Source: JANPIX01 sp031425195
GTDB lineage: Bacteria > Pseudomonadota > Alphaproteobacteria > Rhodobacterales > Rhodobacteraceae
Length of the DNA stretch: 64,000 nucleotides
Assembly: GCA_031425195.1 (NCBI GenBank)
Contig: JANPIX010000017.1
Span: 164,868-228,867 of the forward strand
Direction: 5' to 3'
The notes beneath the pieces were generated by a model. It worked only from the letters and a program-made list of their open reading frames with translations, searched no databases and had not been told where the DNA came from. Positions 37,801-45,889 of this stretch are shown here, piece by piece. Every line of letters begins with the position of its first letter. Positions within the stretch are counted from its first letter, which is position 1. Made by a program: the position numbers and the translations under genes.

Positions 37801-38764
37801 ACGAACGGGTGATGCCCCCGGCCTGCCAAGCCATGCCTTCACCGTCCTGCGCGTTTTGTTCTACCTTTGGCCGGATTTCGCACGCGCCACATCGCAGATC
37901 ATCGCCGAACCATGACACGACAAGCGATACCGACTGACAGTTCGGCAATTCCGCATCCAGTTGTGCCAATGCTACTTCAAAATCTGTGCCACCCGAACGT
38001 GTGTTCACATTGGCCGCCCGATTGACACCGGGATCGTCGCTGAAATGTACCGGTGTGGTGGCCAGCGTGTATTCCCCCGTGCCCGGAATAACCGCCACAC
38101 CCCGCACCGCCTCTTGTAGGCCTGCAACCGCCACGTCTTCTGCAACCGGTGCCGCGCGGAACACCTCAAAGCTGAACTGCGGCACACGGTTGCCAAAGGC
38201 ACCAAGTGCCAGATCCTCGATCACCACATAAGCAATGCCGCGATACGCTGGCGCACGCCCCGCCCCCTCAACCGCCTCGATCTTGGCGTCAGGCTGTTGC
38301 GCGTCGCCGCCGCGATACACCCGCATCTGGATGGACTTCGGCGCAATTTCTTCGCCATCCGCCCAGATGCGACCGACCGACAGAATCTGCCCCTCGCACA
38401 GCGCAATCGCCAGACTGACGGAATAGGAATACTCTGTCACCTCTGGCTGAGGCGCACCCTTGCCCCCGCCCGACGTGGCGGCTGTTTCCTGAAACCGTGT
38501 GGCCCAGATCACCTGACCTGCCAGCCGGACCCGCCCGTAAACCTGCGCCACGCCCGTGCCTTCGCTGGCCCCCATGACGCGAAACCGGTCGATCCGGCCC
38601 ACGTCCACGGCGTCCGACCCCGAACCAAGCAGCCGCTGGTCGATCACCTTGCCCAACGTGGCCCCTATGGCGCGCCCGATCACCGCCCCGGACAATCCCA
38701 GAACCGTGCCCCCGAACCCCGACCCCAGTGCGGCACCGGCCGCTGCCAGCAGAATTGTCGCCAT
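34871..38764 (-). CDS. GTA host-specificity/tail-tip protein (orfg15)
   Basis: At 1297 residues the largest GTA protein. A glycine-rich hydrophobic N-terminus precedes the GTA TIM-barrel-like domain (about residues 440-740, with the glycosidase-like acid region FTEYGCPAMD at Glu649) and a phage tail-tip domain (about 760-930). It is thought to contact the recipient cell. It abuts the NlpC/P60 gene (TGAATG). It is the last gene of the cluster, and its frame is intact, with no frameshift or internal stop. No clear terminator follows before cysE, which is 56 bases away. Confidence 0.93.
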   Translation of the reverse strand: MATILLAAAGAALGSGFGGTVLGLSGAVIGRAIGATLGKVIDQRLLGSGSDAVDVGRIDRFRVMGASEGTGVAQVYGRVRLAGQVIWATRFQETAATSGGGKGAPQPEVTEYSYSVSLAIALCEGQILSVGRIWADGEEIAPKSIQMRVYRGGDAQQPDAKIEAVEGAGRAPAYRGIAYVVIEDLALGAFGNRVPQFSFEVFRAAPVAEDVAVAGLQEAVRGVAVIPGTGEYTLATTPVHFSDDPGVNRAANVNTRSGGTDFEVALAQLDAELPNCQSVSLVVSWFGDDLRCGACEIRPKVEQNAQDGEGMAWQAGGITRSSAQEVPKSGGNPVYGGTPADAAVIEAIQALRQAGKSVMFYPFILMEQLAANGKPDPWSGAADQPVLPWRGRITTARAAGQAGSSDRSAAAADEVADFFGTAQPGDFSVVAGQITYSGPAEWRYRRFILHYANLCAQAGGVDAFCIGSEMVGLTQIRGAGDSFPAVTRLRQLAQDVRAILGPDTKLGYAADWSEYFGCHRDGNVYFHLDPLWSDPAIDFIGIDNYMPLSDWRDGDDHADAGRGPIHDLAYLKSNIAGGEGYDWYYDSDESRAGQRRRPIEDGAFGEPWVFRYKDIRNWWGELHHNRQGAVRSVSPTAWVPGSKPIWFTEYGCPAMDKGTNQPNKFIDAKSSESQRPYGSDGRRDDLIQMQYLRAFSEYWGDPAANPTSPIYGGPMVDMSRAHVWTWDARPYPVFPNADDIWSDGGNHPRGHWLTGRATNQSLSAVVAAICTRAGLTAFDVSGLYGIVRGFWREDAETARQALQPLMLAYGFDAAERDGRIVFSMRDRRSQRVLARDTMAVADDLDGPQEAGRAAEAEMAGRVRVGFVGADGDYEWRQAQAIFPDDVSLGVSLTELPLVFTRVEARGIAERWLTESRVARDTTRFALPPSMRDIGAGDMVNVGGLDYRIDRVDLREYQTLDAVRVEPAVYQAGDGIDLLVKPRRYLAPLPTHALFLDLPLLTGEEVPHAPHLAVSARPWPGVVACWSAIGEADFSLNSRIEAASVMGRTQTILASARAGLWDRGPSLRVRLFSGALSSASELAVLNGANVMAIGDGSTDRWEVFQFQEAVLVAPQVYELRLRLRGQQGSDGLMPPVWPVGSDVVLLNATPRQIRLGPQARGLARSYRVGIAARGFNDRSVVKTELAFQGNGLRPYAPVHLRVSGVAGGQIFTWVRRTRVEGDGWSGTEVPLGEVTQSYSVRVTQNGTVLREATVDSPAWTYTNAQRTADGITGGYTFEVAQISESFGPGLSRAMQVPV

Positions 38765-39211
38765 TCATTTCGCTCCTTGGGGAAAGGCAAACCGCGCCAC
38801 AACGCGCCGCGCCCAGGGTTCCGACAGGGGGCTTTCCAGCACCCCGTGGCCGGTATAGGCATGCACGAACATCGGCTGACCGCCCGTAACCGATTGAATT
38901 CCAACGTGCTTCGCAACCGCATGGTCGCGCATCCGGAACAGCAGCACATCGCCGGGGGCCGCCTCGCTCAGGGCCTTGCGCCGCAGGAACCGCTCGCCCG
39001 CAGCCAGCAGAAGCTCGATCCCCTCTGCCTCGGACCAACCCGGCGTATACGCGGGCACCGCCTGCGGCTCGCTCCCGATCACCGCGCGCCAGACGCCGCG
39101 CAGCAGGCCCAAACAGTCCGTTCCCGCCCCCCGCGCCGATGCCTGATGCACATAGGGCGTGCCGATCCACAGCCGCGCCTCCCGCACCACTGCAGTGCCC
39201 CAGTCACTCAT
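38765..39211 (-). CDS. GTA NlpC/P60 peptidase (orfg14)
   Basis: A 148-residue cell-wall endopeptidase of the phage tail type. The catalytic cysteine is in TDCLGLLRGVWR (Cys33) and the histidine in KHVGIQSV (His102). It probably opens peptidoglycan during DNA delivery. I chose ATG at 39211, overlapping the end of orfg13 by eight bases; an in-frame upstream ATG would overlap more. Immediate downstream neighbour is orfg15. Confidence 0.9.
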   Translation of the reverse strand: MSDWGTAVVREARLWIGTPYVHQASARGAGTDCLGLLRGVWRAVIGSEPQAVPAYTPGWSEAEGIELLLAAGERFLRRKALSEAAPGDVLLFRMRDHAVAKHVGIQSVTGGQPMFVHAYTGHGVLESPLSEPWARRVVARFAFPQGAK

Positions 39212-40094
39212 TCTCCAGCGCCCCGCCGTCATTCGTCCGTCGCAGCGCCGGAAAGGCCGACAGCCAGTCTTCCCCAGGGATATGCGGAAATCCGCGAAAG
39301 TTGAGGAAATTTGCAAACCGGGCCCGACAGGTGCCCGCAGTCTTGTCGCAGCCCGCTTCAAGCCTCAGCCTGTCACCGGGCGCGATCTCGTCCGCTAGGG
39401 ATTGCCACAGTTCCACCTGCCGCCGGCCACCGCTCGCAACATCAGACTTGATGATCCCGATCAGCCCCTTTGCGGCCCCGTCCAGAACGATCAACCTGCC
39501 GCGTTCGAACCAGCGGTCCGCAAACCCGGCGAAGCTGTCGAACTCGATCACCCTTGCCGCCGTCACCCGCTTGACTGCGCGCTCCGTCGAAATGCCCGGC
39601 GCATCCAGATCCACCTTGCAGTCGCCATCGCCCAGCACCGCCGAACAGTCGCGCTGATAGACGCGCCCGCGCGGCTGGTTCAGCAGTTCTGAAAGGCCCC
39701 GCAAATCCACCCGGAATGCCCCGGCGGAACGTGTGACCTCTCCGAATGTGCCCTTGAACTGCAAGGCGCGCTCTTTCGGGTTTTGCCAGTTCACCAGCCA
39801 CGATTCCACTTCGGCTGCATCAAATCGCCCGGCCAGCACATCCGCCTCACTGACTGAACTGTCGCTCAGCGCGCCCACCGCCTCGGTATTGTCCACCGAC
39901 AGGCCGGTCGATTGCTGCAAGGCCCGCGCCGTCATGCCGGAACTTGCCTTGAACAGGATGCCCCCGAACGTCAGCGCCTCGTCGTGATCGGTAAAGCCAA
40001 GCGTCACGCCATCGCGCCGCCTGACAGACCAGGCCCGGCACACCGTTGTCACCCCCTGCGCCAGATGCGCATAAAGATCGCCCGACCCCGCCAT
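39204..40094 (-). CDS. GTA DUF2163 tail protein (orfg13)
   Basis: A 296-residue protein matching the DUF2163/phage BR0599 layout. Four cysteines in two pairs, RDCSAVLGDGDCKVD and EAGCDKTAGTCRARF, probably bind an iron-sulfur cluster or metal in the baseplate hub. Its ATG overlaps the orfg12 stop by one base (TGATG). In the R. capsulatus particle this protein belongs to the tail hub. Confidence 0.9.
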   Translation of the reverse strand: MAGSGDLYAHLAQGVTTVCRAWSVRRRDGVTLGFTDHDEALTFGGILFKASSGMTARALQQSTGLSVDNTEAVGALSDSSVSEADVLAGRFDAAEVESWLVNWQNPKERALQFKGTFGEVTRSAGAFRVDLRGLSELLNQPRGRVYQRDCSAVLGDGDCKVDLDAPGISTERAVKRVTAARVIEFDSFAGFADRWFERGRLIVLDGAAKGLIGIIKSDVASGGRRQVELWQSLADEIAPGDRLRLEAGCDKTAGTCRARFANFLNFRGFPHIPGEDWLSAFPALRRTNDGGALENE

Positions 40095-40726
40095 CAGATC
40101 CGCACCTCGATTACCGGAACACTGGGCACCTCGCCCGCGGCGAAACTTTCGACCGAGGTCTGAATGCGGTCCGTCTCGAACCGCACCGGCACGTCAAACT
40201 CGAACCCTGCCGTCACCAGCACACCGTCTGCGGGCGGCACGGCAAAGGTGATGTCGCCTGTGGTTACATCCAGATCGTATTCGATGGTCTCGATCTTCGG
40301 ATCACCCGCCAAACCCACCAGCACTGTGCCCGCCACCGGCTTGCGGATGGGCCGGAAATAGGTTTCCGCCCCCGACGCATAGGTCTTTTGCAACCCGAAC
40401 ACCGCGCGCTCCCCGTTGCCGACGCCGATCACCTGATCGTCGAACGCCACAGTCCGCGATGCGGAACAGGATTTGTAATCCGCCCAATCCTTCCAGCGAA
40501 AGCCGTGCAACTGCCCGCGCCGCGCCTCGAAAAACGCGATCAGCGCGCCCAGATCGTCCAGGCTCCGCATCCCAAGCCCCGCGTCATAGCGGCGACGAGA
40601 ATGTTCCCAGGGCGTGTTGCGCTCCTCGAACCCGTTCGTCAGCGTGACAATCTCGGTCCGTCGCTCCGGCCCACCCAACGACCCAAAGCTGAGCGAGGCG
40701 GGAAAACGTATGTCATGAAATGCCAT
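40094..40726 (-). CDS. GTA DUF2460 tail protein (orfg12)
   Basis: A 210-residue protein of the DUF2460 family, beginning MAFHDIRFPASLSFGSLGG, with the family stretch EERNTPWEHSRRRYDAG. It is the distal tail protein of the GTA. I chose ATG at 40726 because AGGTGAGGG lies in front of it on the minus strand; a GTG at 40738, overlapping the orfg11 stop, is an alternative. Confidence 0.9.
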   Translation of the reverse strand: MAFHDIRFPASLSFGSLGGPERRTEIVTLTNGFEERNTPWEHSRRRYDAGLGMRSLDDLGALIAFFEARRGQLHGFRWKDWADYKSCSASRTVAFDDQVIGVGNGERAVFGLQKTYASGAETYFRPIRKPVAGTVLVGLAGDPKIETIEYDLDVTTGDITFAVPPADGVLVTAGFEFDVPVRFETDRIQTSVESFAAGEVPSVPVIEVRI

Positions 40727-40734
40727 GGCCGCCC

Positions 40735-41388
40735 TCACCTGTTCCGTTCGCCGCGCGACAGGGCACGCGATGCCTGTGCCGCGATCTGGCTCTGACTGCG
40801 CTGAAACCCCTGCACATCGGGGGTAGAGATGTTCATCACCACCGTCACCGCGCGCCCGCCGCCTGCCGCCTGCACGCCAAGCCGCCCGTCGGCACCGCGC
40901 GCCAACGGCATGATCGCCTCTGGCCCCGCTTCGCCCATCAGGCCGCGCCCGCCCCGCATGGCGAACCCGGTGGGCTGATCGACCACGCCGCCGCGCGCAA
41001 AGGCCGTCAGCCGCCCCTGCGAAAACGCGCCCCCAGCTGCAAAGGGCATCAACCCGCTCAGCACCGAATTCAGCCCGCCCGCCAGCAACCCGCCGACAGC
41101 GCCCTGAACCGGCTTCATCGCGATGTCGTAAACCGTGTCGATCATCGTCTGCGCCACATCCTTCAAGGCGTCTGACAACCGCATGCCGTCGAACACCAGC
41201 CCGTCAAACGCATTGCGCAACCCGGTGCCGATTCCCGTCGACAAACTGCCCACTTCGCGGCTCGTGAAGACAAGGCTTTGCTGCATCCGCGCAAGTTCCC
41301 CCTCGAACGCCACCACCACGCCCGTGGTCCCGCCCAGCGTCGCCTCCAGTGCCGCCACCTGATCCTGCAGATCTTCGATCTCACTCAT
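40735..41388 (-). CDS. GTA tail tape measure protein (orfg11)
   Basis: A 217-residue tape measure protein, much shorter than those of long-tailed phages, in keeping with the short GTA tail. An N-terminal coiled coil (MSEIEDLQDQVAALEATLG) precedes a glycine/alanine-rich hydrophobic middle (GAVGGLLAGGLNSVLSGL) and an arginine-rich end. It starts within the end of orfg10.1 (eight-base overlap), mirroring the frame overlap of tail chaperone and tape measure genes in phages. Confidence 0.9.
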   Translation of the reverse strand: MSEIEDLQDQVAALEATLGGTTGVVVAFEGELARMQQSLVFTSREVGSLSTGIGTGLRNAFDGLVFDGMRLSDALKDVAQTMIDTVYDIAMKPVQGAVGGLLAGGLNSVLSGLMPFAAGGAFSQGRLTAFARGGVVDQPTGFAMRGGRGLMGEAGPEAIMPLARGADGRLGVQAAGGGRAVTVVMNISTPDVQGFQRSQSQIAAQASRALSRGERNR

Positions 41389-41587
41389 CACTTGTCCCTT
41401 TTCTGTCCGGGAACCGTGCCGCCAGTTCCTCAAGCCCCGCGCGCGTCAGGGCCGCCGATTGTTCGGCCCCGCCCAGCATCAGCCGCAATTCCACCGGCGT
41501 CAGCGCCCAGAACACCGCCGGCTCCAGACCCAACCCGTAAAGCCCCGCCCGCAGCATCCCGCCCCAGTCAAGCGCGCGCCTGCTCAT
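41381..41587 (-). CDS. GTA tail assembly chaperone-like protein (orfg10.1)
   Basis: A 68-residue protein, MSRRALDWGGMLRAGLYGLG onward, corresponding to R. capsulatus rcc01693. Small genes here act as tail assembly chaperones between the tail-tube protein and tape measure. Its ATG overlaps the orfg10 stop (ATGA), and it overlaps orfg11. Easily missed because of its size, but the frame and coupling are clear. Confidence 0.85.
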   Translation of the reverse strand: MSRRALDWGGMLRAGLYGLGLEPAVFWALTPVELRLMLGGAEQSAALTRAGLEELAARFPDRKGTSDE

Positions 41588-41901
41588 TCGTGAGGAAGCG
41601 CGAAGGCCCGCGCCAGAAGTTCCGCCGCCACCCGCGCCGCCTCGATCGGGCCACCACCTATGTCAATGGTCCGCAAATCCTCGGCCCGGCCCTTCCACCC
41701 GCCCCCGCGCAGCCCCGCCACGATCAGGGCAAGCACATCGCGCGTGGAAAACCGCTGCCCCTCGAACCGCTCGACCAGTTCGATCATACTGCCGATGCCC
41801 AGCGCCGTCTCCAGTTCGGCCAGCGCACCCAGCGTCAGCTTTGCCTTGTGCGGCTGCCCGTCCAGCACCACCGCGACCTCGCCCGCCCAAGGGTTCGCCA
41901 T
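41584..41901 (-). CDS. GTA family protein gp10, tail chaperone (orfg10)
   Basis: A 105-residue protein of the GTA-gp10 family (MANPWAGEVAVVLDGQPHKA then LTLGALAELETALGIGSM). It lies between the major tail protein and orfg10.1, the place of the first tail assembly chaperone in phages. Only three bases separate it from orfg9. Confidence 0.88.
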   Translation of the reverse strand: MANPWAGEVAVVLDGQPHKAKLTLGALAELETALGIGSMIELVERFEGQRFSTRDVLALIVAGLRGGGWKGRAEDLRTIDIGGGPIEAARVAAELLARAFALPHE

Positions 41902-41904
41902 CGC

Positions 41905-42318
41905 CTACAGCGCCGTGAAGGTCAGGGCACCGGCACTGGCCAGTGTCATTTCATAGGTGGCCTCGCCGTTGTGACTGCCGGCGTATTCAAGGGCGGAAAT
42001 CTGGAACGCGCCTTCGATCACGCCAAAATCCGGGATGATGACCTGAAAGTCCGGCACCTCGCCGTCAAAGAAAACCTGCCGCGCGCGCCCGTCCGTGTTC
42101 GCATCGCGAAACACACCCGACCCGCTGATGGCCGCCGTCTTGACGCCCGCGCCACCCAGCAGTTCGCGCCAGCCGCCCTGACTTTCCAGACTGGTCACAT
42201 CCACGGTTTCCGCGTTGAAACTGATCCGCGTCGCCCGCAGACCTGCCACAGTTTCGAACTGACCACCGCCTGTCATGTCGAGCTTGATCAGCAAATCCTT
42301 GCCGCTTTGCACTGCCAT
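41905..42318 (-). CDS. GTA major tail protein, TP901-1 type (orfg9)
   Basis: A 137-residue tail tube subunit, with AVQSGKDLLIKLDMTGGGQF at the start and the TP901-1 family stretch TVDVTSLESQGGWRELLGG. I chose ATG at 42318 with GGAG seven bases ahead on the minus strand; an upstream ATG at 42330 is possible. Expected to be the most abundant tail protein. Confidence 0.92.
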   Translation of the reverse strand: MAVQSGKDLLIKLDMTGGGQFETVAGLRATRISFNAETVDVTSLESQGGWRELLGGAGVKTAAISGSGVFRDANTDGRARQVFFDGEVPDFQVIIPDFGVIEGAFQISALEYAGSHNGEATYEMTLASAGALTFTAL

Positions 42319-42357
42319 CATCGTCTCCATCTGCCAAAGAATTGCCGACCCGCCGGG

Positions 42358-42750
42358 TCAGTCCTGCACACGCGCCCGAAACGTCATGTCGATCCGGCGC
42401 GCTTCGCCCTCGTTCAATCGCCGCGCCACCGCCCGCACGAACCGCAGGCTGACGACACGGCCCCGCGTGGGCGTCAGCGCGGCGCCCACCAGCGCGTCGC
42501 TCACCGCCCCCGCCACCGCCTTGGCTGCAAGGAACCCTGCCGCATCCGTGATCACACTGATGCTCAGCCGGTGATCGGCGCCGTTGCCGCTTTTGTCCGA
42601 CGCATCCGCCACGTCCTCGGGGCCGATCAACACAAACGTTCCCGCACCGGCCCCGTCTGGCGGCGCGTCAAACACCGGCACCCCCGCAATTTGCGCCACC
42701 AGCCGCTGATAGATCGCCGCCTGCAAGGCGGCCGCAGCGCCGTAACTCAT
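42358..42750 (-). CDS. GTA tail terminator-like protein, DUF3168 (orfg8)
   Basis: A 130-residue protein of the DUF3168 family (MSYGAAAALQAAIYQRLVAQ; IGPEDVADASDKSGNG). By position and family it caps or joins the tail tube. Its ATG overlaps the end of orfg7 by four bases. Confidence 0.9.
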   Translation of the reverse strand: MSYGAAAALQAAIYQRLVAQIAGVPVFDAPPDGAGAGTFVLIGPEDVADASDKSGNGADHRLSISVITDAAGFLAAKAVAGAVSDALVGAALTPTRGRVVSLRFVRAVARRLNEGEARRIDMTFRARVQD

Positions 42751-43085
42751 ACCGGCTCCTCCTCTTTCGCAAAGCAGGTCAGGTAATGCCCGGCGGCATC
42801 ACGTTCGGTCACTGCAAGGATGCGGAACCGCCGGGGGCCATCCCGGAACCTCTGCCCCGGTTTTGGCCGCGATGGCGCGCCATCGGCGGCTGCACGCACC
42901 GTGATGCGAAAGGACACACCCGCAGTCGTTACAGCCTCGTTCGCGGCCTCTCCGCCACTGCCCGCCACCACCTCGGCCCACAGCCGGCCCACCTCGGCCC
43001 AGACCTCGGCAAACCCGCCCGCCCCGTCCGGCGTGCGCACTTCACGCTCCAGAATCAGGGCGCGCGTCAGATGAACGGCTTTCAT
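42747..43085 (-). CDS. GTA head closure protein (orfg7)
   Basis: A 112-residue head-tail joining protein (MKAVHLTRALILEREVRTPD). The SPP1 gp16-like layout ends with a beta strand FRILAVTERDAAGHYLTCF. ATG at 43085 overlaps the orfg6 stop by four bases; the frame is open upstream inside orfg6 but without a better start. Confidence 0.88.
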   Translation of the reverse strand: MKAVHLTRALILEREVRTPDGAGGFAEVWAEVGRLWAEVVAGSGGEAANEAVTTAGVSFRITVRAAADGAPSRPKPGQRFRDGPRRFRILAVTERDAAGHYLTCFAKEEEPV

Positions 43086-43687
43086 GCGGCACCTCCGCCC
43101 AGAACCCGCACCGTACGCCACCGGTCGATCAGGCTGACCACGCCAAACGGCAATCCCGCTGTGCCGCCTGCACCCACATCATGCCGGCGCTCGTGATATT
43201 CCGCCGCAAGCAGCATCACCGCCTGCCCCAGATCACGCGGGACCAACGACCACGCTGCCCCGAACCCGGCCTCGAAAATCACCTCGACGCGGCCGCCGGT
43301 CGGTACCACTGGCAACGCCGTGCCCGATGCCACCAGATGGGGCCGGTGCATGTCCGGCACCAGCCTGTAACGGTCAGGCGCGATCAACATGCTTCCCCCC
43401 AGCCCGTCGAACACCGTCACCGAAACAACCGTCGCCACCGGCGCAATCGGAAAGGGCTGGTCATCCGCCCGCCGCCAGTCTTCCAGCGCCAACCTGAACT
43501 GCCGGATCAAAAGCGCCTTGCCGATCCGCCCCTCGATCGCCGCAATCGCCGCGCGCAGATAGGTTTCCACCAGCGCATCCTGAAATCCGTCATCCGCAAA
43601 CCCTGTCCCCAGCCGCAGATGGTCTTTGAATGCCGCCACCGGCAGTACCCCGGCCGCCACCACACCCGTTTCCGTCAACATCATCAT
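43082..43687 (-). CDS. GTA head-tail connector (orfg6)
   Basis: A 201-residue adaptor of the gp6-like family, with AFKDHLRLGTGFADDGFQDA and DWRRADDQPFPIAPV. It docks on the portal. Three tandem ATGs (43687, 43684, 43681) follow GGGAGAG on the minus strand, so the exact start is uncertain by two codons. It is separated from the capsid gene by an unusually structured 157-base spacer. Confidence 0.88.
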   Translation of the reverse strand: MMMLTETGVVAAGVLPVAAFKDHLRLGTGFADDGFQDALVETYLRAAIAAIEGRIGKALLIRQFRLALEDWRRADDQPFPIAPVATVVSVTVFDGLGGSMLIAPDRYRLVPDMHRPHLVASGTALPVVPTGGRVEVIFEAGFGAAWSLVPRDLGQAVMLLAAEYHERRHDVGAGGTAGLPFGVVSLIDRWRTVRVLGGGAA

Positions 43688-43849
43688 CACTCTCCCGAAG
43701 TCCCCTGACGGTCTTGATGGGGCGCGCGCCCCGCGCCGCTCGGACGGAGGGGGAAGCTGCTAGACGGCACGGCGGTGTTGCCACCACGGCGCGCGCCCCC
43801 GGCCCCGGCCCGGGATCACCCGGGCCGGATCATCACGCTGCCCGTCAGG
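43688..43849 (-). repeat. Highly structured spacer between GTA capsid and connector genes
   Basis: An end-to-end inverted repeat CCTGACGG / CCGTCAGG (43704-43711, 43842-43849) brackets the spacer, the right arm including the capsid stop codon. Inside are a 10-bp stem CCGGCCCGGG / CCCGGGCCGG with loop ATCA (43805-43828), the 14-base palindrome GGGGCGCGCGCCCC (43719-43732) and a second copy of GGCGCGCGCC (43788-43797) that can pair with the first. No T-run is present. A stabilising or rate-limiting 3' structure for capsid mRNA is a reasonable inference. Confidence 0.75.
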
Positions 43850-45041
43850 ACACCGCGATCTTCAACAGCTTGATCGCCGCATAGTCGGAAATGTCCCCGC
43901 CAACGCGCTTGAGCGCATAGAACAGAACGTGTGGCTTGGCCGAAAACGGGTCGCGCAGAATGCGCACGTCAGGGCGTTCGGCGACAGTATAGCCTGCCGC
44001 GAAATCACCGAACGCAATCGGATAGGCGTTGGCCGCCACATCGGGCATGTCTTCCGCGATCAGCACGGGATAGCCCAGAAGACGCGCAGGTTCCGCGGCA
44101 GCCAATCCGTCCGACCACATGAACCGGCCATCCGCATCCTTCATCTTGCGCACCGCACCCGCGGTTTTCGAGTTCATCACGAACGTCGCGTTGGCGCGGT
44201 AATCGGCGGCCAGCGCATAGACCAGGTTCACGATGCAATCGACCGAGTTTGTCGTGGCAAAGTCTGCCGCAGCCCCCGTCGGGATATAGCCAAGGCTGCC
44301 CCAAGCCCAGCTTGCATTGGCCACCTTGGCGGGCAACAGGATGCCCTTCGGCTTGTCCACACCGTCGCCGTTCACAAAGGCCGATGCTTCGGCACGAATG
44401 AACCGCTCGGCGATCTTGCCCGAAAGCCAGCCCTCCACGTCGAACGCGCTGTCGTCCAGCAGCCGCTGGCTTGCCTTCGGCATCGCCGACAACTGGTGCA
44501 GCCGGATCGAAATACGCTCGATCACCGGCGTCGCGGTTTCCGTCGTGGCAGTGGTTTCCGTGGCCCAGCCGCTTCCCACGTCGGATCGGTCGATCAGCAC
44601 GTCGAACGATGTCGCCTCGACGTTGACCACATTGGCAATACTGCGGATCGACGAGGTGGAACTCAGCATCGTCTTGATCGTGTCGGCGGTCTTGGGGTCA
44701 ACCAGATAGCCGCCGTCCGCCGACACCGCCGTCGACATCGCCTTGCCTTCCAGAACAAGGCCGCGCAGCCCGTCATCATCACCGGTCCGCAAATAGGCGT
44801 TGAACGCCTTCTTGTGGGGGGCATCGGTTTCGGCCGCAGCCGAAAGTGCCGGTCGCCCGTAGATCATCGTTTTGCGGTCCAGCATGGCCAGCCTTTCATC
44901 TTGATGTTTCAATGCAGTCTTGATCTCGGCCTGAAAGCCGTCGAACTCGGTCAGAAACCCGGTCATGGCGGCGTTCATCTCCGCACCCGGTTGAAGGGCT
45001 TCAGACATGCCTGTCCCGCCCCGTGCCTTACGCTCGGTCAT
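43845..45041 (-). CDS. GTA major capsid protein, HK97 family (orfg5)
   Basis: A 398-residue HK97-type capsid subunit. An N-terminal delta domain (about 90-100 residues, coiled: GFLTEFDGFQAEIKTALKHQ) is expected to be removed by the orfg4 protease, leaving a mature part near AMSTAVSADGGYLVDPK. The E-loop region and P-domain follow. Start is uncertain: ATGs at 45047, 45041 and 45008 are in frame; GAGGAAG spaced six or more bases before 45041 favours that one. The most highly made structural protein of the particle. Confidence 0.93.
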   Translation of the reverse strand: MTERKARGGTGMSEALQPGAEMNAAMTGFLTEFDGFQAEIKTALKHQDERLAMLDRKTMIYGRPALSAAAETDAPHKKAFNAYLRTGDDDGLRGLVLEGKAMSTAVSADGGYLVDPKTADTIKTMLSSTSSIRSIANVVNVEATSFDVLIDRSDVGSGWATETTATTETATPVIERISIRLHQLSAMPKASQRLLDDSAFDVEGWLSGKIAERFIRAEASAFVNGDGVDKPKGILLPAKVANASWAWGSLGYIPTGAAADFATTNSVDCIVNLVYALAADYRANATFVMNSKTAGAVRKMKDADGRFMWSDGLAAAEPARLLGYPVLIAEDMPDVAANAYPIAFGDFAAGYTVAERPDVRILRDPFSAKPHVLFYALKRVGGDISDYAAIKLLKIAVS

Positions 45042-45080
45042 TGTCATCTTCCTCAAGGTTGCTTCGTGAATGCCCTCAGC

Positions 45081-45632
45081 CTAGCGGCTGACAAGCGTGC
45101 GGCGCGCCTCCCGCACGGCCCGCGCCAGTCTGGCCCAGGCGTCCGCCCCAAGATCGCTCTTGGCCGCCACCCGCGCCTCGGGCAGCATCGGGAACGTCAC
45201 CAGTGACACTTCCCAAAGTTCCAGTTCCGCCAAGACCCGCTGCCCTTTGCCATCGCGCTCCGCCCGCACCGTGCGGTACCCGATCGAAAGCCCGTCGATG
45301 GCCCCGGCGGACAACAGCGCCGCCGCCTCGCGCCCCCGCGCCACATCCGGCAGAATGCGCCCCTTGACCCAAAGGCCCGTCGCATCTTCGCGAACCTCGT
45401 CCCACACGCCGATAGGCTCTGCCGGGTCGTGCTGCCACAGCATCCTGACGCGCCGCCCCGCCCCCGCCATCGCCTTCAGGCTGGCCGCATAGGCGCCCCG
45501 CTGCACCACATCGCCGCCCTGATCGCGCCGCCCAAAGACTGACGCATAGCCTTCGATCCCCAACCCGTCAGTGATCTTCAACGCGACGTCTGCGGCCACA
45601 AACTTGCGCTCTGGCGCACCGTGATTGTCCAT
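45081..45632 (-). CDS. GTA prohead protease, HK97 family (orfg4)
   Basis: A 183-residue S78-type protease processing the capsid. The histidine is in MLWQHDPAEPIG and the serine in GLSIGYRTV, followed by LELWEVSLVTFPM, all in the family order. I start at ATG 45632 (MDNHGAPERKF) because a perfect GAGGTGA lies 11 bases upstream; ATG 45656 (MGEVKVG) is an alternative overlapping the preceding gene by 13 bases. Confidence 0.9.
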   Translation of the reverse strand: MDNHGAPERKFVAADVALKITDGLGIEGYASVFGRRDQGGDVVQRGAYAASLKAMAGAGRRVRMLWQHDPAEPIGVWDEVREDATGLWVKGRILPDVARGREAAALLSAGAIDGLSIGYRTVRAERDGKGQRVLAELELWEVSLVTFPMLPEARVAAKSDLGADAWARLARAVREARRTLVSR

Positions 45633-45643
45633 CTGTCCCACTT

Positions 45644-45889
45644 TCACCTCACCCATCCCGCCATGATCGCCTGACCCGCCTGCGCCAGCATGAAGGCGGC
45701 GATGCCGTAAACCCCCACCCAGATCCGCTTTTCCAGCCGCTCCAGCGTGTCCTCGATCTGGCCAAGCCGGTATTCCAGCCCGCTCCACCGTTCCGCCGCC
45801 ACCCGCTCGTTCGCCTCAACGCGCGCCGATGTCGCATCAAAACTTTCGTACAGATACCGCGACCCCCCGTCCGCCCGCCGCGCTGTCAT
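45644..45889 (-). CDS. GTA small head protein (orfg3.5)
   Basis: An 81-residue protein (MTARRADGGSRYLYESFDAT) with a helical, heptad-like middle (ERWSGLEYRLGQIEDTLERL) and one C-terminal transmembrane-like helix (GVYGIAAFMLAQAGQAIMAG). It corresponds to R. capsulatus rcc01685. Start ATG overlaps the portal stop (ATGA). Its exact place in head formation is poorly known. Confidence 0.85.
   Translation of the reverse strand: MTARRADGGSRYLYESFDATSARVEANERVAAERWSGLEYRLGQIEDTLERLEKRIWVGVYGIAAFMLAQAGQAIMAGWVR

Noticed and set aside
41278..42786. Open frame of about 500 codons antisense to several GTA genes
   Set aside because: It runs across the boundaries of real, coupled GTA genes and encodes a proline/arginine/histidine-rich product of mirror type.
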